Source: Rubritalea marina DSM 17716
Lineage (GTDB): Bacteria > Verrucomicrobiota > Verrucomicrobiia > Verrucomicrobiales > Akkermansiaceae
Length of the DNA stretch: 64,000 nucleotides
Direction: 5' to 3'
Assembly: GCF_000378105.1 (NCBI RefSeq)
Contig: NZ_KB899247.1
Coordinates: 1-64,000 of the forward strand
Part shown: piece by piece, positions 50,587 through 60,400 of the stretch
Numbering within the stretch: the first letter of the stretch is position 1
How the letters are laid out: every line of letters begins with the position of its first letter
Translations under genes and position numbers: made by a program
The notes under the pieces: generated by a model
Databases searched by the model: none
What the model saw: the letters and a program-made list of their open reading frames with translations, nothing else
What the model was told of the DNA's origin: nothing

Positions 50587-53500
50587 TCAGCAAACTGGAA
50601 TATATTGCTTGAGCTTGGTGGAGAGGATGTGACAGGAGACTTGGCTTGTTGGGATCTGGTAGATCTCGGCGATTGCCGTTGCGTAGCTAGTGAGCTGGCT
50701 ATGGTAGCGTTCGGTGAGATGGGCAGCTGAGTCGACCGAGTCAGTTTTATAGTCGAGGATTTGCACTTGGGTGACCTTACCGTTTAGGTCTCGATGGATG
50801 CGGACACGGTCGATGATCCCGGAGAACCAGACCCCATTAGCGTCGATTGCTTCTACTGCTTGTTCTCTCAGTGTTTCGATATGGTTTTGTGAGTCAAACC
50901 ACTGAGCCGACTCGGGGAGCTTGAGGCAGGCAGCAACTGCTCTACCAGCTTCGTTATTTGGTAGTGTCGGGTGCTGCTTGAGCTCAGCAATTCCTTCGAA
51001 AAGCGCGTGGACTTCATTGCCGAATTCTTTGCCTCCTCGGCTGGCGCGAGACTTCCGTTTGACAAAGAACTGGCTCTTCTCGCTAGAGGCTGTGCGGCGC
51101 CCTTGCCTAGGTGTGGCCGAGGGTAGTTGGATTTTATGTGTCACCAGCTCTAGCTGAGTAGATTTGGGTGGGAATGCTTCTAGCCAGTGTGGCGTCCCTC
51201 GGTGGTAGATTTCTTGGCCAACAACTTCATTCTCGAAGTGTGCATCTTCCGCTTCGATGTCACCAACGGTGTTGCGGATCCATTCCGCATCATTGAGCGG
51301 GTTTTTTGTGGAACTTGGAGGAGGAAGGAAGATGTATAGAGCACGGGCGGCTCGGGTAAGTGACACGTAGAGGTTACAAGCGCGTTCAAAGCAATTGTCC
51401 GCCACCCAATCCTGATATTGCTTGCTCAGGACTGCATCACTCATGATGACTCCTTTACTTGGTGTGAGCATGAAATGTGACGGTTGATGCTCTGTGTCCT
51501 CCTCAGTGAGAATTCCCATTCTACGCATGTCGTCATAATTGGATGCCCCAAGCTCTGGCAAGAAGACCATATCAAATTCGAGCCCCTTGGACTTGTGGAC
51601 TGTCATGATTTGGATCGCACCTTCCGCAGATGCTTCACGTTGTTGTTTGTTTTCTATCACACGCAACCACTCTTCGAGTGAACCGCCACGTTCATCGAAG
51701 CCACGCGCACAATGAAAGATAGATTCTAATCGATGCTCTTGGAAGTCACCGAGGTGAAATGTTTCAGGCAGCTGCCCCATGAGTTTCTGAAGGTGTGTGG
51801 TCACTCCTTCACTACTAATTTCTGAGCATGCTTGCGTCCATTGGGCCGACGGGTGCTCACCAAACAGATTGATAGATTCTGATAGTGGAGAACATTCGAT
51901 ATGACGTCGCGCGAACTGGTCACCAGGAGAGACTAAGTATCTGAACCAATCTAGTATGGCTAAGCCCATGGGGGAGTCGGTGGCGATGCCAACTGCGGCT
52001 TCGGCCTCAACCGCCAGATCGGTATGCTCGCGAAGTAGCCCAGTGTATTCTTGAACTTGTTTGTTGGATGAGACAAGTACGGCACAGCTGAGGCCCCGAG
52101 CTATCGGATTGAGGCGCTTCATCTCTGAGATGAAGGCGGACTTTCGCGCAGGGAGATCCTCGCCACGCCTTTCTTGGAATTGAAGAATACGTACCTCGCC
52201 TTGCACTTGGCGCGCCGCACGGTGTTGCTCAAAATTCCAACGTTGGCGCATCGCGTTGGGCATTTGTTTGATGCCTACTCCTTCAGGATCTCCGATCAAA
52301 TTAACAAAATCTAACACCGTGCTACTAGAGCGCCATGACTGCGACATCGTCCAGTTGTGGAGCCTAAGCCAATCTTGTTTGGTTCTGAGCTCATTGAAAA
52401 GCCTGGGCTCACCTCCGCGCCACCCATAGATAGATTGCTTGGTGTCGCCCACCAGAAAGAGGCTACGTTCACCCTCGACGTCACTAGCGGCCTCATCAAT
52501 GACTGGTTCGATGACGTCCCATTGGCGTCGGCTAGTATCTTGAAATTCGTCGAGTAGCCAGTGTTTGAATTTCGAATCGAGTCGGTATGCGAGCTCATTG
52601 AAGCCAGTTTGGCGTGCTAGCACGGCATGTTGTTGCAGTAGTAAAGTGAGATCAGTGAAGCTGACACGCCCTTGAGAGCGGCATTGCTTGTTATACTGTG
52701 CTTCGAAAGCACTAACGACAGCCCAGATCCCTTGAGTTCGCTTCAAAAAGACTTCTATCTCGGCAATGCGGATTAAGTCGCGTAGATCGAGCAAGGCATT
52801 GCTAAGGCGGAGGGAGAATTCGCGATCTTTTTTGTAGTAATTGACAGTGATGATTTGGCCAGGTTGGGCACCATCGGTCCACTTGCTTAGGTTTCCTGCT
52901 AGTTCCTTTGGTAATGGAGTGCCAGGTGAGTATTGGGTACTTGCATGGGCAATATTGCGAAGAGCCTTGTTCATGCTTTTGTGGCCGAAGTCAGCTTCGG
53001 ACTCTTCTGAGATCACTTGAGCGAGCGCAGTAAAAGCCTCAGGTGTGTGTGTTGGCCAATCTTCGAAATCATGCCAGAGTGCAGGTCCATTGCCCCACGC
53101 TTCGAAGCGTCCATTTTGGAGGTAGCGCTCGTGGTGTTCTTGGATAAATTGGATGATTGAGTCCCGCACGCGTGACTCCTCATTGCCGTAATTGGCCACA
53201 GCAAAGGCACTCAGGAAATGGCTGCGCTGACGGGCTCGTAAACCACTTCCATTGAGCACTTCAAAGAGGGTGTCCTCGCGTGCTAGATCATAGGCTTCTT
53301 CATCGAGCATTTCAAATCCTGGCAAACCAAGTTCAGGGCCGAAGCATTGGACGAGACGCGTGAAAAAGCTATCAAGGGTACTCAGTTGAAGTCGATCGAG
53401 CGCTTGGATGAGCTTCGCTAGAAGCTCACGGAATGCAGTCATATCAAGCTTGGGAAGGTGAGCTTGTGTGGTGATCGCTGGCATCTTGCTGGCTGCTTCA

Positions 53501-53739
53501 CCTTGGAGTGTGGGTAGTAACTCCTCCGCTAAACTTGCAGCTTCCTCTGGGCTGCTAGCGCCAACTGCTAGACGATTAAGGATACGGCGCGTGAATTCTC
53601 CAGCAGCTTTTCGTGTGAAGGTAAGTGCGATGAGGTCTTCTGGTGCTTCGCCTAGCGCAAGCAAAGCGATGAATCTGTTGGAAAGCTGGTAGGTTTTACC
53701 TGAGCCAGCAGAAGCTTCGATGATGAGACTTGAAAACAT
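50587..53739 (-). CDS. AddA/RecB-like UvrD-family helicase with PD-(D/E)XK nuclease domain
   Basis: 1050 residues. SF1 helicase motifs in order: IEASAGSGKTYQLSNRF (motif I), LTFTRKAAGEFTRRIL (Ia), LLDEFQDTSRRQWDV (II), LFLVGDTKQSIYGWRGGEP (III), IMTVHKSKGLEFDMVFLPEL (V, in two parts), NLYVSLTRAARALYI (VI). The C-terminal nuclease has GNEVHALFEGI and the Asp-Lys core VQILDYKTDSV. Shorter than AddA/RecB (~1,180-1,230). It lies 16 bases downstream of the AddB-like gene on the same strand; the two together should process double-strand breaks and load recombinase. A plus-strand ORF-free gap follows uvrB. Confidence 0.9.
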   Translation of the reverse strand: MFSSLIIEASAGSGKTYQLSNRFIALLALGEAPEDLIALTFTRKAAGEFTRRILNRLAVGASSPEEAASLAEELLPTLQGEAASKMPAITTQAHLPKLDMTAFRELLAKLIQALDRLQLSTLDSFFTRLVQCFGPELGLPGFEMLDEEAYDLAREDTLFEVLNGSGLRARQRSHFLSAFAVANYGNEESRVRDSIIQFIQEHHERYLQNGRFEAWGNGPALWHDFEDWPTHTPEAFTALAQVISEESEADFGHKSMNKALRNIAHASTQYSPGTPLPKELAGNLSKWTDGAQPGQIITVNYYKKDREFSLRLSNALLDLRDLIRIAEIEVFLKRTQGIWAVVSAFEAQYNKQCRSQGRVSFTDLTLLLQQHAVLARQTGFNELAYRLDSKFKHWLLDEFQDTSRRQWDVIEPVIDEAASDVEGERSLFLVGDTKQSIYGWRGGEPRLFNELRTKQDWLRLHNWTMSQSWRSSSTVLDFVNLIGDPEGVGIKQMPNAMRQRWNFEQHRAARQVQGEVRILQFQERRGEDLPARKSAFISEMKRLNPIARGLSCAVLVSSNKQVQEYTGLLREHTDLAVEAEAAVGIATDSPMGLAILDWFRYLVSPGDQFARRHIECSPLSESINLFGEHPSAQWTQACSEISSEGVTTHLQKLMGQLPETFHLGDFQEHRLESIFHCARGFDERGGSLEEWLRVIENKQQREASAEGAIQIMTVHKSKGLEFDMVFLPELGASNYDDMRRMGILTEEDTEHQPSHFMLTPSKGVIMSDAVLSKQYQDWVADNCFERACNLYVSLTRAARALYIFLPPPSSTKNPLNDAEWIRNTVGDIEAEDAHFENEVVGQEIYHRGTPHWLEAFPPKSTQLELVTHKIQLPSATPRQGRRTASSEKSQFFVKRKSRASRGGKEFGNEVHALFEGIAELKQHPTLPNNEAGRAVAACLKLPESAQWFDSQNHIETLREQAVEAIDANGVWFSGIIDRVRIHRDLNGKVTQVQILDYKTDSVDSAAHLTERYHSQLTSYATAIAEIYQIPTSQVSCHILSTKLKQYIPVC

Positions 53740-53755
53740 GGTGATCGTGATGAAG

Positions 53756-56530
53756 TTAGTCTGCGAGTTCGAATACGTGTTCTAGTGGTTCGGTGCTCAG
53801 CGCGGAGAAGCGATCCCAAGATCTAGCGTTAGATGGTAAATCACGGATCGGGAAGTGTCCGTGTTTGATAGCAGTGATAATGTTTTTGGCCCATTCCATG
53901 GCGCTTTCATGGAGCGCCTCATCATATTCTATCCAGGGCCGGATTCCGGTGTCCGTACTGGCTGCTGGGAAGGAGATGTATGCTAATTTTGGTAGATGTT
54001 CCAAATCCAAGTATTGTTGTACGAACTCTGCGTAGAGGGGGAGTTGGAGGTTTTTCCAGCGTCGCTCTAGTCGGCTTTTTCCTGCGGGAGGGATTGGAGC
54101 GCCCAGCACATGCTCCCCAAAGTCGCCGTGGCGGATCGGTTCAAGGTGTTCGGTATTCGGTTCCTTTGCTTTCTTTGAGGTCTTGTAGTCGATCACGCGA
54201 ACTTCACCAGTATGCTCGTTTTCGTCGATTCGGTCGATACGCATCCGTACTGGTGTGGCATGAAGTTGCCACGGGATTTCCTCTTCATTGAGTCCGATGG
54301 CGAGCTCCACGTGCTTGATACGCCATCCTTCACTTCGGAAGGAAGCTTGCTGTGGTGCGAAAGATAGGAGGCGTTGTAAGGCACTTTCTTTCTGAATGCT
54401 GAGAGGCAATGAAGGCTCGTCTCCGTAGCGTTGTTTGAATAGATCGTCCAAGATCTTGGAGAAGCTACTGCTGATGGATTCCACATCATCAAGGTCTCGG
54501 AGAGTTGGGCTTTTACCGAATTCTTCCAGTACATCGTGGACGAGGGTGCCGAACTGAGCACTATCTAACTCCTGCGTATCGAATTCCAATCGTTTGAATG
54601 ATTCGACTTGTTGGAGGTAGAAACGGAAGGGGCAGAGCAGGTAGTCTTTGAGTCGGTTTGGACTGATGGTGAGTTGACGTTCGCTTGGCCATTCGATGCT
54701 TTGATTTAATTTGAGGATCCAATCTCCAGCATGGTAAGCGGGGAGCCTCGGTTTTGCCTCTGATTCTTCAGGGAAGCAATGTTGGACGCGTGAAGGTAGC
54801 TCCTCAAGGCCACAGCGCATGAGAAGTCGAGATGCCTGTCTTTCTTCTCCATTTGGGCTGCTTTGGGCAACGAAAATGCTAACTGAACCATGGTTCGTTC
54901 GGGCTTGGATAGATGATTCTAATAGATACGAGTCGCGAGCTTCTAATTGTTGGCGGCTATAGAGCTGGATTTTCGTTCGCAGTGATTCGGGCAAGAATCC
55001 ATCATCGTGAGGGCGTTCGGGAACACATGTCTCATGCAAGCCTAGCAGCTTGAGCTCTGGCTCACGGGTGAAGGGGAGTTCAAGCCAACCAATTTGGTCG
55101 ACGACGGTGCCTGCTCGCTCTGTTGCGACTTTAATGCCTTCGCAACTTGCTAAAATAAGATCAAGTGCTTCTGCAGCATGTGGGGCGAGGTTACGTTTTT
55201 CGAGGTCCTTGATGGATTCGATTGCGTCGATGAAGGGATCGATCAATTCTTGGGGAAAGTCAATTGAGCGCTCGATACGGTCGAAAAGTAATTCCATGCC
55301 GCGGGCGGGTGAGCCTTCATTGATGGTGACGAGTAAGCCCTGGAGTTCTGTGAGAGTTTCTTCGAGATGACCACTTGCATGATGAATGGCATGCGAAAAT
55401 GTTTGGGGAAGGTGGCGGCTAGCGAGTTGGTCAATTTCTATAGCAAGTTGTACTGGTTTTTGCAGCGAGTAGAGTAAGGTTCTGGCTTCGGGGGCTTTAA
55501 GAATGTTTGGGATGTCTTGAAAGCTATGAGCTTGAGATATCGCTTTACGAAGTCTTTTAAGAAAATCCCAGAGACCCAATTTGGACACAGGTTTTCCTTC
55601 GGGAGAAAAGCTAGACCAACCAGCTTGTTGGAGCTTGTCTCGCATGAGAGTATCGAGGGAGCGATCGGTGACAGTAAGTGCTAGATCAACAGAATCAACT
55701 TGTTGCAAGTCACGTAGTACCGCTTCGCAGGCTTGCGTGGCATCCGAGTGAACGCTGATTTGCGATGTCTCGATAGGTAGCACTTTGCTGCACCAATAAT
55801 CTGGGGCTGGACGCCCCCAATAGTCGAAGTGCTGGGCATCGTGTGCGTGCGCTTGTATGAGAATTTCGACTGGAGTCTCGGTTTTTGAGAGCGCGAGTTG
55901 AGCCAATACCGGGAGGTCACTCACGCCCGCTAAGATAATTTTTTCGACCCCAAGAGGAGCTTTCCAGTGACTTGCTGCGTAACGTTTGGCGTCTGCTGGG
56001 CAATGTTGCTGCCAATGGTGAAGAAGTTCTTTTACTTGTTGATCGAAGAATGCCAATGCACGCCAGCGCTCGGCGTCTTCATTAGTATATTCAGCGACTT
56101 GCTTGAAGCCTAGGTCGACAGAAGTAATTTCGTCTTTAAGCTTGGTGAATCGTTGAGCGGACTTTAGTCCCCAGCGAAAATCGCGTTGAATCCCATTCAA
56201 GTTTGGGAAAAGTGGGCTGAGAACCTCTTCGGAGCTTCGACGAAGTATGGTGGACCATGCGTGCCACCATTGGATTTTTGAAGCGACCTTGGTGTCTTTA
56301 TGTGGGGCTGAGAACGTATCGGCAGTGACGACTGATGGGGCTAGGATGGCTCGGCCCGCCATTGTAGGGAGGGCTTGTCTAAGTTGTCGTCCTGAGTTGC
56401 TGGTGGGCACGACCACCATACAGCTTTTCAATGAATCCCCGTGAGCTAGCAGGTGCTGTGCTGTTGAGTCAAGTAGGGCAGTCTCTGGATTCAGGTAGAC
56501 ATTCTGAAGGTGCGGCGGTGGTGTAGTCAT
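53756..56530 (-). CDS. AddB-like PD-(D/E)XK nuclease family protein
   Basis: 924 residues. The N-terminal two thirds have the folded but degenerate helicase look of AddB (VVVPTSNSGRQLRQALPTMAG at the Walker-like site, lacking GKT; ILAGVSDLPVLAQLALS). The C-terminal quarter is the nuclease: RLKDYLLCPFRFYLQQ and the core VRMRIDRIDENEHTGEVRVI followed by DYKTSKKA (D...DYK). Only one Cys of the AddB iron-sulfur cluster position is obvious, so a cluster is doubtful. It precedes the AddA-like helicase gene with a 16-base gap, a complex-forming pair. Diverged from textbook AddB, hence no symbol. Confidence 0.8.
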   Translation of the reverse strand: MTTPPPHLQNVYLNPETALLDSTAQHLLAHGDSLKSCMVVVPTSNSGRQLRQALPTMAGRAILAPSVVTADTFSAPHKDTKVASKIQWWHAWSTILRRSSEEVLSPLFPNLNGIQRDFRWGLKSAQRFTKLKDEITSVDLGFKQVAEYTNEDAERWRALAFFDQQVKELLHHWQQHCPADAKRYAASHWKAPLGVEKIILAGVSDLPVLAQLALSKTETPVEILIQAHAHDAQHFDYWGRPAPDYWCSKVLPIETSQISVHSDATQACEAVLRDLQQVDSVDLALTVTDRSLDTLMRDKLQQAGWSSFSPEGKPVSKLGLWDFLKRLRKAISQAHSFQDIPNILKAPEARTLLYSLQKPVQLAIEIDQLASRHLPQTFSHAIHHASGHLEETLTELQGLLVTINEGSPARGMELLFDRIERSIDFPQELIDPFIDAIESIKDLEKRNLAPHAAEALDLILASCEGIKVATERAGTVVDQIGWLELPFTREPELKLLGLHETCVPERPHDDGFLPESLRTKIQLYSRQQLEARDSYLLESSIQARTNHGSVSIFVAQSSPNGEERQASRLLMRCGLEELPSRVQHCFPEESEAKPRLPAYHAGDWILKLNQSIEWPSERQLTISPNRLKDYLLCPFRFYLQQVESFKRLEFDTQELDSAQFGTLVHDVLEEFGKSPTLRDLDDVESISSSFSKILDDLFKQRYGDEPSLPLSIQKESALQRLLSFAPQQASFRSEGWRIKHVELAIGLNEEEIPWQLHATPVRMRIDRIDENEHTGEVRVIDYKTSKKAKEPNTEHLEPIRHGDFGEHVLGAPIPPAGKSRLERRWKNLQLPLYAEFVQQYLDLEHLPKLAYISFPAASTDTGIRPWIEYDEALHESAMEWAKNIITAIKHGHFPIRDLPSNARSWDRFSALSTEPLEHVFELAD

Positions 56531-56663
56531 GTGATAGAAACTGATAGGTCACTATTAATACAAACAGCCTAGGACATTGGTAGGGCGTGGCAATGGCGGA
56601 ATTGAAATAATCGGAGTGGAGATTCTTCCTTGAGCAAGACGTCGCTAGATGTAGAAACGTGGC

Positions 56664-57014
56664 ATGTCAATTGAACGCCAAGAAGTCAAACAACGCATGA
56701 GTCGTATTGTGAAGCACAACGGAACTATCTACTTATGTGGTCAAGTCTGTGCCGACGCCAGTAAAGGGATCGAAGAGCAAACACAGACGATGCTTGAGAA
56801 GGTAGATGCTTTGCTTGAGCAAGCGGGCTCGGATCGTGAGCACATGCTATCCGCTACTGTGTATGTTCGTGATATGAAAGATTTTGCAGCGATGAATGCG
56901 GTTTGGGATGCGTGGGTGCCTGAAGGTCATGCGCCAGCCCGAGCATGTGTGGAAGCGAGAATGGCTCGACCTGAACTTCTCGTGGAGGTTTCCGTCATTG
57001 CAGCTGAAAAGTGA
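56664..57014 (+). CDS. RidA family enamine/imine deaminase
   Basis: 116 residues, one YjgF/YER057c/UK114 domain. RidA enzymes hydrolyse reactive 2-aminoacrylate and related imines made by PLP enzymes. Seen: [53 protein letters not shown], and the active-site Arg region [12 protein letters not shown] with [11 protein letters not shown] as the last strand. Trimer in the cytoplasm. It stands alone on the plus strand, divergent from the AddB-like gene and ending at a bidirectional terminator. This is the shorter YoaB-like subtype judging by length and ARACVEA. Confidence 0.93.
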   Translation: MSIERQEVKQRMSRIVKHNGTIYLCGQVCADASKGIEEQTQTMLEKVDALLEQAGSDREHMLSATVYVRDMKDFAAMNAVWDAWVPEGHAPARACVEARMARPELLVEVSVIAAEK

Positions 57015-57040
57015 TAGACAGCGACTAGGAATGAAAAAAA

Positions 57041-57067
57041 AGCGAGGGTTCTAGCCCTCGCTTTTTT
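57041..57067. terminator. Bidirectional terminator between ridA-type gene and gatA
   Basis: An 8-bp stem (agcgaggg / ccctcgct) with A run before and T run after it on the plus strand, so it ends transcripts of both convergent genes. Confidence 0.92.
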
Positions 57068-57095
57068 GTTTGAACATTCTGGGGCTATAGGAGGA

Positions 57096-58517
57096 CTAAC
57101 TATTCTCCACCGCCTTGGCGATTCTGAGAATAGCCGCTTCTCCTAAGTCTGGACCGAGGATTTGTAAGCCGATTGGCAATGTGGATCCAGAATCGGACTG
57201 GGTAGTTCCCGCCGGCACTGAGATACCGGGAATCCCAGCAAGATTGGCAGCAATCGTACAGATGTCAGCAAGGTATTCTTGGAGTGGGTCATCAGCATTC
57301 TCGCCGTGCTTGGGCGCAGGTGTGGGAGCCACTGGAGAGATGATAGCATCCACTTCATTGAAAGCGTCGGTGAAGTCCTTGCGGATCAGGGTGCGTACTT
57401 TTTGGGCTTTGGTGTAGTAGGCATCATAGTAGCCTGATGAGAGAACGTAGGTGCCTAAGATAATACGACGTTTAACCTCGGCTCCGAAGCCTTGAGCACG
57501 AGACTTACGGTAGAGGTCGATGAGGTTTTCTGGGTTTTCGGCACGGTTGCCATAGCGGATTCCGTCGAAGCGAGAAAGGTTTGATGAAGCTTCCGCTGGG
57601 GCAATTATGTAGTAGGTGGCCACTGCGTATTCTGTGTGAGGAAGGGAGATCGGCACGAGCTCCGCTCCAGCGGCTTTCAACTTGGAGGCAGCATCGTCAA
57701 ATACGGCTTTGACTGCAGGATCGATAGATTCGCTGAAGTACTCTTTCGGGATGCCGAGCTTCATTCCAGCCACGCCTTGGTCGATATTGGCAGTGAAGTC
57801 TGTGTTATCGTCGTCCAGTGAGGTGGAATCCGCTGGGTCATATCCGGTGATGGCATTGAGAAGCAGCGCCGCGTCATCCACAGACTTAGTCATTGGACCA
57901 ATCTGATCGAGTGATGAAGCGAATGCGACGAGACCGTAGCGAGACACTCTGCCATACGAGGGCTTGAGCCCGACAATGCCGCAATGCGACGCTGGCTGGC
58001 GGATTGAGCCACCGGTGTCGGAGCCCAATGCGGCAATCGCAGTGTTTGAGGCGATAACTGCAGCTGAACCACCTGAGGAACCACCGGGAACACGAGTCGG
58101 ATCATGTGGGTTATTGGTGGGTTTGATGGCGGAGTTGCTACAGGTGGAGCCCATCGCAAACTCGTCTAGATTGGTACGCCCGAGTGGGATAGCACCAGCT
58201 TCACGCAATTTGGTGATCACGGTGGCATCGTAGGGTGAATCAAAGGCTCCATCGAGAAATTTGGAGGCGCAAGTGAGAGCTTGCCCTTTGACGTTGATGT
58301 TGTCCTTGATCGCAATCGGGATGCCGCCAAGAGGCAAGCTGAGGTCAGCCTGCTCGGCTTCAGCCCGCGCTGCATCGAAGTCGTGGGAAATGTAGCCAGC
58401 TACGGTGCTGTCATGTTCGGCAATCGATGCTTCGAGTGCATCGATGATTTCGACTGGCGTGATTTCTCCGGCACTAAGTTTAGCGCGGAGAGAGGTGATA
58501 GATTCGTTAGAGAGCAT
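57096..58517 (-). CDS. gatA: Asp/Glu-tRNA(Asn/Gln) amidotransferase subunit A
   Basis: 473 residues. GatA frees ammonia from glutamine so that GatB can amidate mischarged Glu-tRNA(Gln) or Asp-tRNA(Asn). Amidase-signature triad present: Lys in IAIKDNINVKG (~68), Ser in GGSSGGSAAVIASN and nucleophile Ser in GSDTGGSIRQPASHCG (~170). Other family marks are VGLKPSYGRVSRYGLVAFAS and FGAEVKRRIILGTYVLS. Follows gatC on the same strand with a 62-base gap; gatB is not in the window. Its presence implies indirect Gln- or Asn-tRNA formation in this organism. Confidence 0.97.
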   Translation of the reverse strand: MLSNESITSLRAKLSAGEITPVEIIDALEASIAEHDSTVAGYISHDFDAARAEAEQADLSLPLGGIPIAIKDNINVKGQALTCASKFLDGAFDSPYDATVITKLREAGAIPLGRTNLDEFAMGSTCSNSAIKPTNNPHDPTRVPGGSSGGSAAVIASNTAIAALGSDTGGSIRQPASHCGIVGLKPSYGRVSRYGLVAFASSLDQIGPMTKSVDDAALLLNAITGYDPADSTSLDDDNTDFTANIDQGVAGMKLGIPKEYFSESIDPAVKAVFDDAASKLKAAGAELVPISLPHTEYAVATYYIIAPAEASSNLSRFDGIRYGNRAENPENLIDLYRKSRAQGFGAEVKRRIILGTYVLSSGYYDAYYTKAQKVRTLIRKDFTDAFNEVDAIISPVAPTPAPKHGENADDPLQEYLADICTIAANLAGIPGISVPAGTTQSDSGSTLPIGLQILGPDLGEAAILRIAKAVENS

Positions 58518-58579
58518 GTCTATTGGAAAAAAAGTAACAGATGGATATCTAGCTGTTCGTTGATGATTAGAAGACCGCG

Positions 58580-58867
58580 TTATTCGATGACCTTTGGTAC
58601 ACGAAGTTGGTCATTCGCTGTATCCGGGGCATTGGCAAGGAAAGCGTCGCGCTCAAGGCCGGGGTGGGCGATATCATCTCTGATACGGTCGAATACAGGG
58701 GACGCATGTGCTGTGGGCTCGATACCATCAACATCAAGCTCAGAGAGCTTGTCGATGTAGCCTAAGATTTCATCGAGTTGTTTGCCGAATGTTTCAGCCT
58801 CTTCAGCGGTGAGTTCGAGTCGGGCAAGATTAGCCACGTAGTTGACGTCGATGTGTTCAGTTGCCAT
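58580..58867 (-). CDS. gatC: Asp/Glu-tRNA(Asn/Gln) amidotransferase subunit C
   Basis: 95 residues, the normal length for GatC, the small subunit that wraps around GatA and holds it to GatB. Marks are VNYVANLARLELTAEEAETF, QLDEILGYIDKLSELDVDG, the HASPVFDRIRDD loop and a C-terminal PDTANDQLRVPKVIE. Placed directly before gatA on the same strand. Cytoplasmic. Confidence 0.96.
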   Translation of the reverse strand: MATEHIDVNYVANLARLELTAEEAETFGKQLDEILGYIDKLSELDVDGIEPTAHASPVFDRIRDDIAHPGLERDAFLANAPDTANDQLRVPKVIE

Positions 58868-58915
58868 GACGGGAAGATGGGCAAGAGCACAGGATTGATC
58901 AATACTTAATCGAAA

Positions 58916-58943
58916 GAAGCACTGATTTTAAGATCAGTGCTTC
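58916..58943 (-). terminator. Terminator after the SHD1-like protein genes
   Basis: A perfect 11-bp stem (gaagcactgat / atcagtgcttc) around a 6-base loop. On the minus strand the tail CTTCTTTCG is moderately T-rich. It sits 32 bases after the stop of the gene ending at 58976 and 48 bases before gatC. Confidence 0.75.
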
Positions 58944-58975
58944 ATCAAGTGAAAAGAATGATTGATGTACTGAGA

Positions 58976-59866
58976 CTAACTAATCACCTCGTCGATTACC
59001 TGTGTGATATCTTCAAGCTGTTTGGTAAGTTTATCAACCTGCTTTTGGATGGCTTTGAACTTGAGTGATCCTTCTTCAAACTTTGATTGATCGCCTAGCT
59101 TTGAATCTAAACGCTTTTTAACAAATTCATAGCGTTTGCGGTGATTGTTGATGTCACCCTTGTAGTTGTTGTTGATGGGTAGTTGATTTACAATGTCTTG
59201 AGAATCAGTAGAAAGCTTTGAAATTGGAGCTTGATAGATGTCATAACGCCCATTGATGCTAAAGACAATTTCATCCTTTGTGCGAACATAGATGACGGTG
59301 TCTACGACTTTTCCATTTGTAGCAGATAGAGTAGCTTTGTATGGAAGGTTCGCACGTCGACGTGGGGCCGATTTTTCATCCCTGCGGTTATTAGGGAAGT
59401 AATGAAGGAGAGCTTCAGTTTCATCACTGAGCTCAGCAATTGGAATAGAAAGTTCTGAATGGTTGACTTCTAGGGAGTAGAATAGGTGGGTGTTGTTTTT
59501 TGCTAGAGCATTAACGATCACCTTTTCTCCATTAGATTTTTCGATAGAAATTGCAGAAGGAAAATAGCCTTGATTCAAGGTTCTTTTGTAAGGCTTCAAT
59601 GTGTCTTGCAAGCTGTCACTAAACTCGTTCTTGTGGATAATATGAGGTAGTTTCTTACCTTTAAATTTATTGTGATTCTCATCGAGGAATTCGATGTAGT
59701 TTTTTGAATGTGAAAGTATTGTGATATGTTTTAGCTCGCCATCATATTCAAGATCCAATGATAAAGGAAGCTCCAAGGACGGAGTGTCCTCAGCTGGCTC
59801 TTGATTGTAGTAGAGGTATGCTGGTAATGCGATGCAGCATGCGAGGATGAGAAGATATTTGAACAT
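58976..59866 (-). CDS. Exported protein with two SHD1-like repeats and coiled coil, function unknown
   Basis: 296 residues; N-terminal signal or anchor (LLILACCIALPAYLYYN). Two similar units read roughly 'xxGExVxVxxxxxxxxxYFSLxxxxxxIPIxELSDxTEALLxYFP' (~105-160) and 'NGKVVDTVIYVRTKDEIVFS...APISKLSTDSQDIVNQLP' split across ~183-232, like SHD1 domains that planctomycete and verrucomicrobial exported proteins carry. The last ~60 residues are charged and probably coiled-coil (KRYEFVKKRLDSKLGDQ, AIQKQVDKLTKQLEDIT). No enzyme motif. It follows a paralogous one-unit gene by 21 bases. Role unknown; periplasmic protein-protein contact is a guess. Confidence 0.7.
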   Translation of the reverse strand: MFKYLLILACCIALPAYLYYNQEPAEDTPSLELPLSLDLEYDGELKHITILSHSKNYIEFLDENHNKFKGKKLPHIIHKNEFSDSLQDTLKPYKRTLNQGYFPSAISIEKSNGEKVIVNALAKNNTHLFYSLEVNHSELSIPIAELSDETEALLHYFPNNRRDEKSAPRRRANLPYKATLSATNGKVVDTVIYVRTKDEIVFSINGRYDIYQAPISKLSTDSQDIVNQLPINNNYKGDINNHRKRYEFVKKRLDSKLGDQSKFEEGSLKFKAIQKQVDKLTKQLEDITQVIDEVIS

Positions 59867-59887
59867 GTTAATTTGGGAAATTGAGTA

Positions 59888-60400
59888 CTATTTTTTAAGA
59901 TCGCTAATTTCTGCTTCAGTGGCAGCTAGCTTTTTTGAAATCGACTTGTATTTGAATGAACCACGCGCGTAGCGTTCCATGTCAGCTTCTAATTCGGCAC
60001 ACTTCTTTTCTAAAAATGAAATGCGTTTGTCTTCATATGATGCGTCGGTGGTGGGTCGGTATTTTATCACAGGAAAGCGTTCCACAAGTTCAACTGATTC
60101 ATCGCTGAGTTCAGTGATGGGATACTCATTAATTTGGGAGGAGCCGACTTTTGAGAATGTTACAGTGTCCTTGCTGCGTCCGAGTATGTTGACTTCTAGT
60201 GACTTCCCTTTGTTGTTGCTTAAGATGGCTCGATGCGGGAATTCGATATAATCAGCATCCGCTTCAATCAAAGAATTGTCGGAAGACTGTGGGAGGCTAG
60301 GTTTTTTCGAAGTCTCTGTAGTATCAGTCTTCGTAGATTGCTCACATTGACTCAATGTGAGTGGGAGAGCGATGAATGAAAGGATTGGAAGGAGTCTCAT
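59888..60400 (-). CDS. Lipoprotein with one SHD1-like unit and coiled coil, function unknown
   Basis: 170 residues from the ATG at 60400; an upstream ATG at 60427 would put nine polar residues before the signal. The signal ends LTLSQCEQ, a possible lipobox Cys. One SHD1-like unit follows: RAILSNNKGKSLEVNILGRS, KDTVTFSKVGSSQINEYPI, ELSDESVELVERFP (~60-115). The tail is charged and helical (RISFLEKKCAELEADMERY, AATEAEISDLKK). It matches the second unit and tail of the larger downstream protein (GSFKYKSISKKL compare GSLKFKAIQKQV), so the pair arose by duplication. Role unknown. Confidence 0.72.
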   Translation of the reverse strand: MRLLPILSFIALPLTLSQCEQSTKTDTTETSKKPSLPQSSDNSLIEADADYIEFPHRAILSNNKGKSLEVNILGRSKDTVTFSKVGSSQINEYPITELSDESVELVERFPVIKYRPTTDASYEDKRISFLEKKCAELEADMERYARGSFKYKSISKKLAATEAEISDLKK

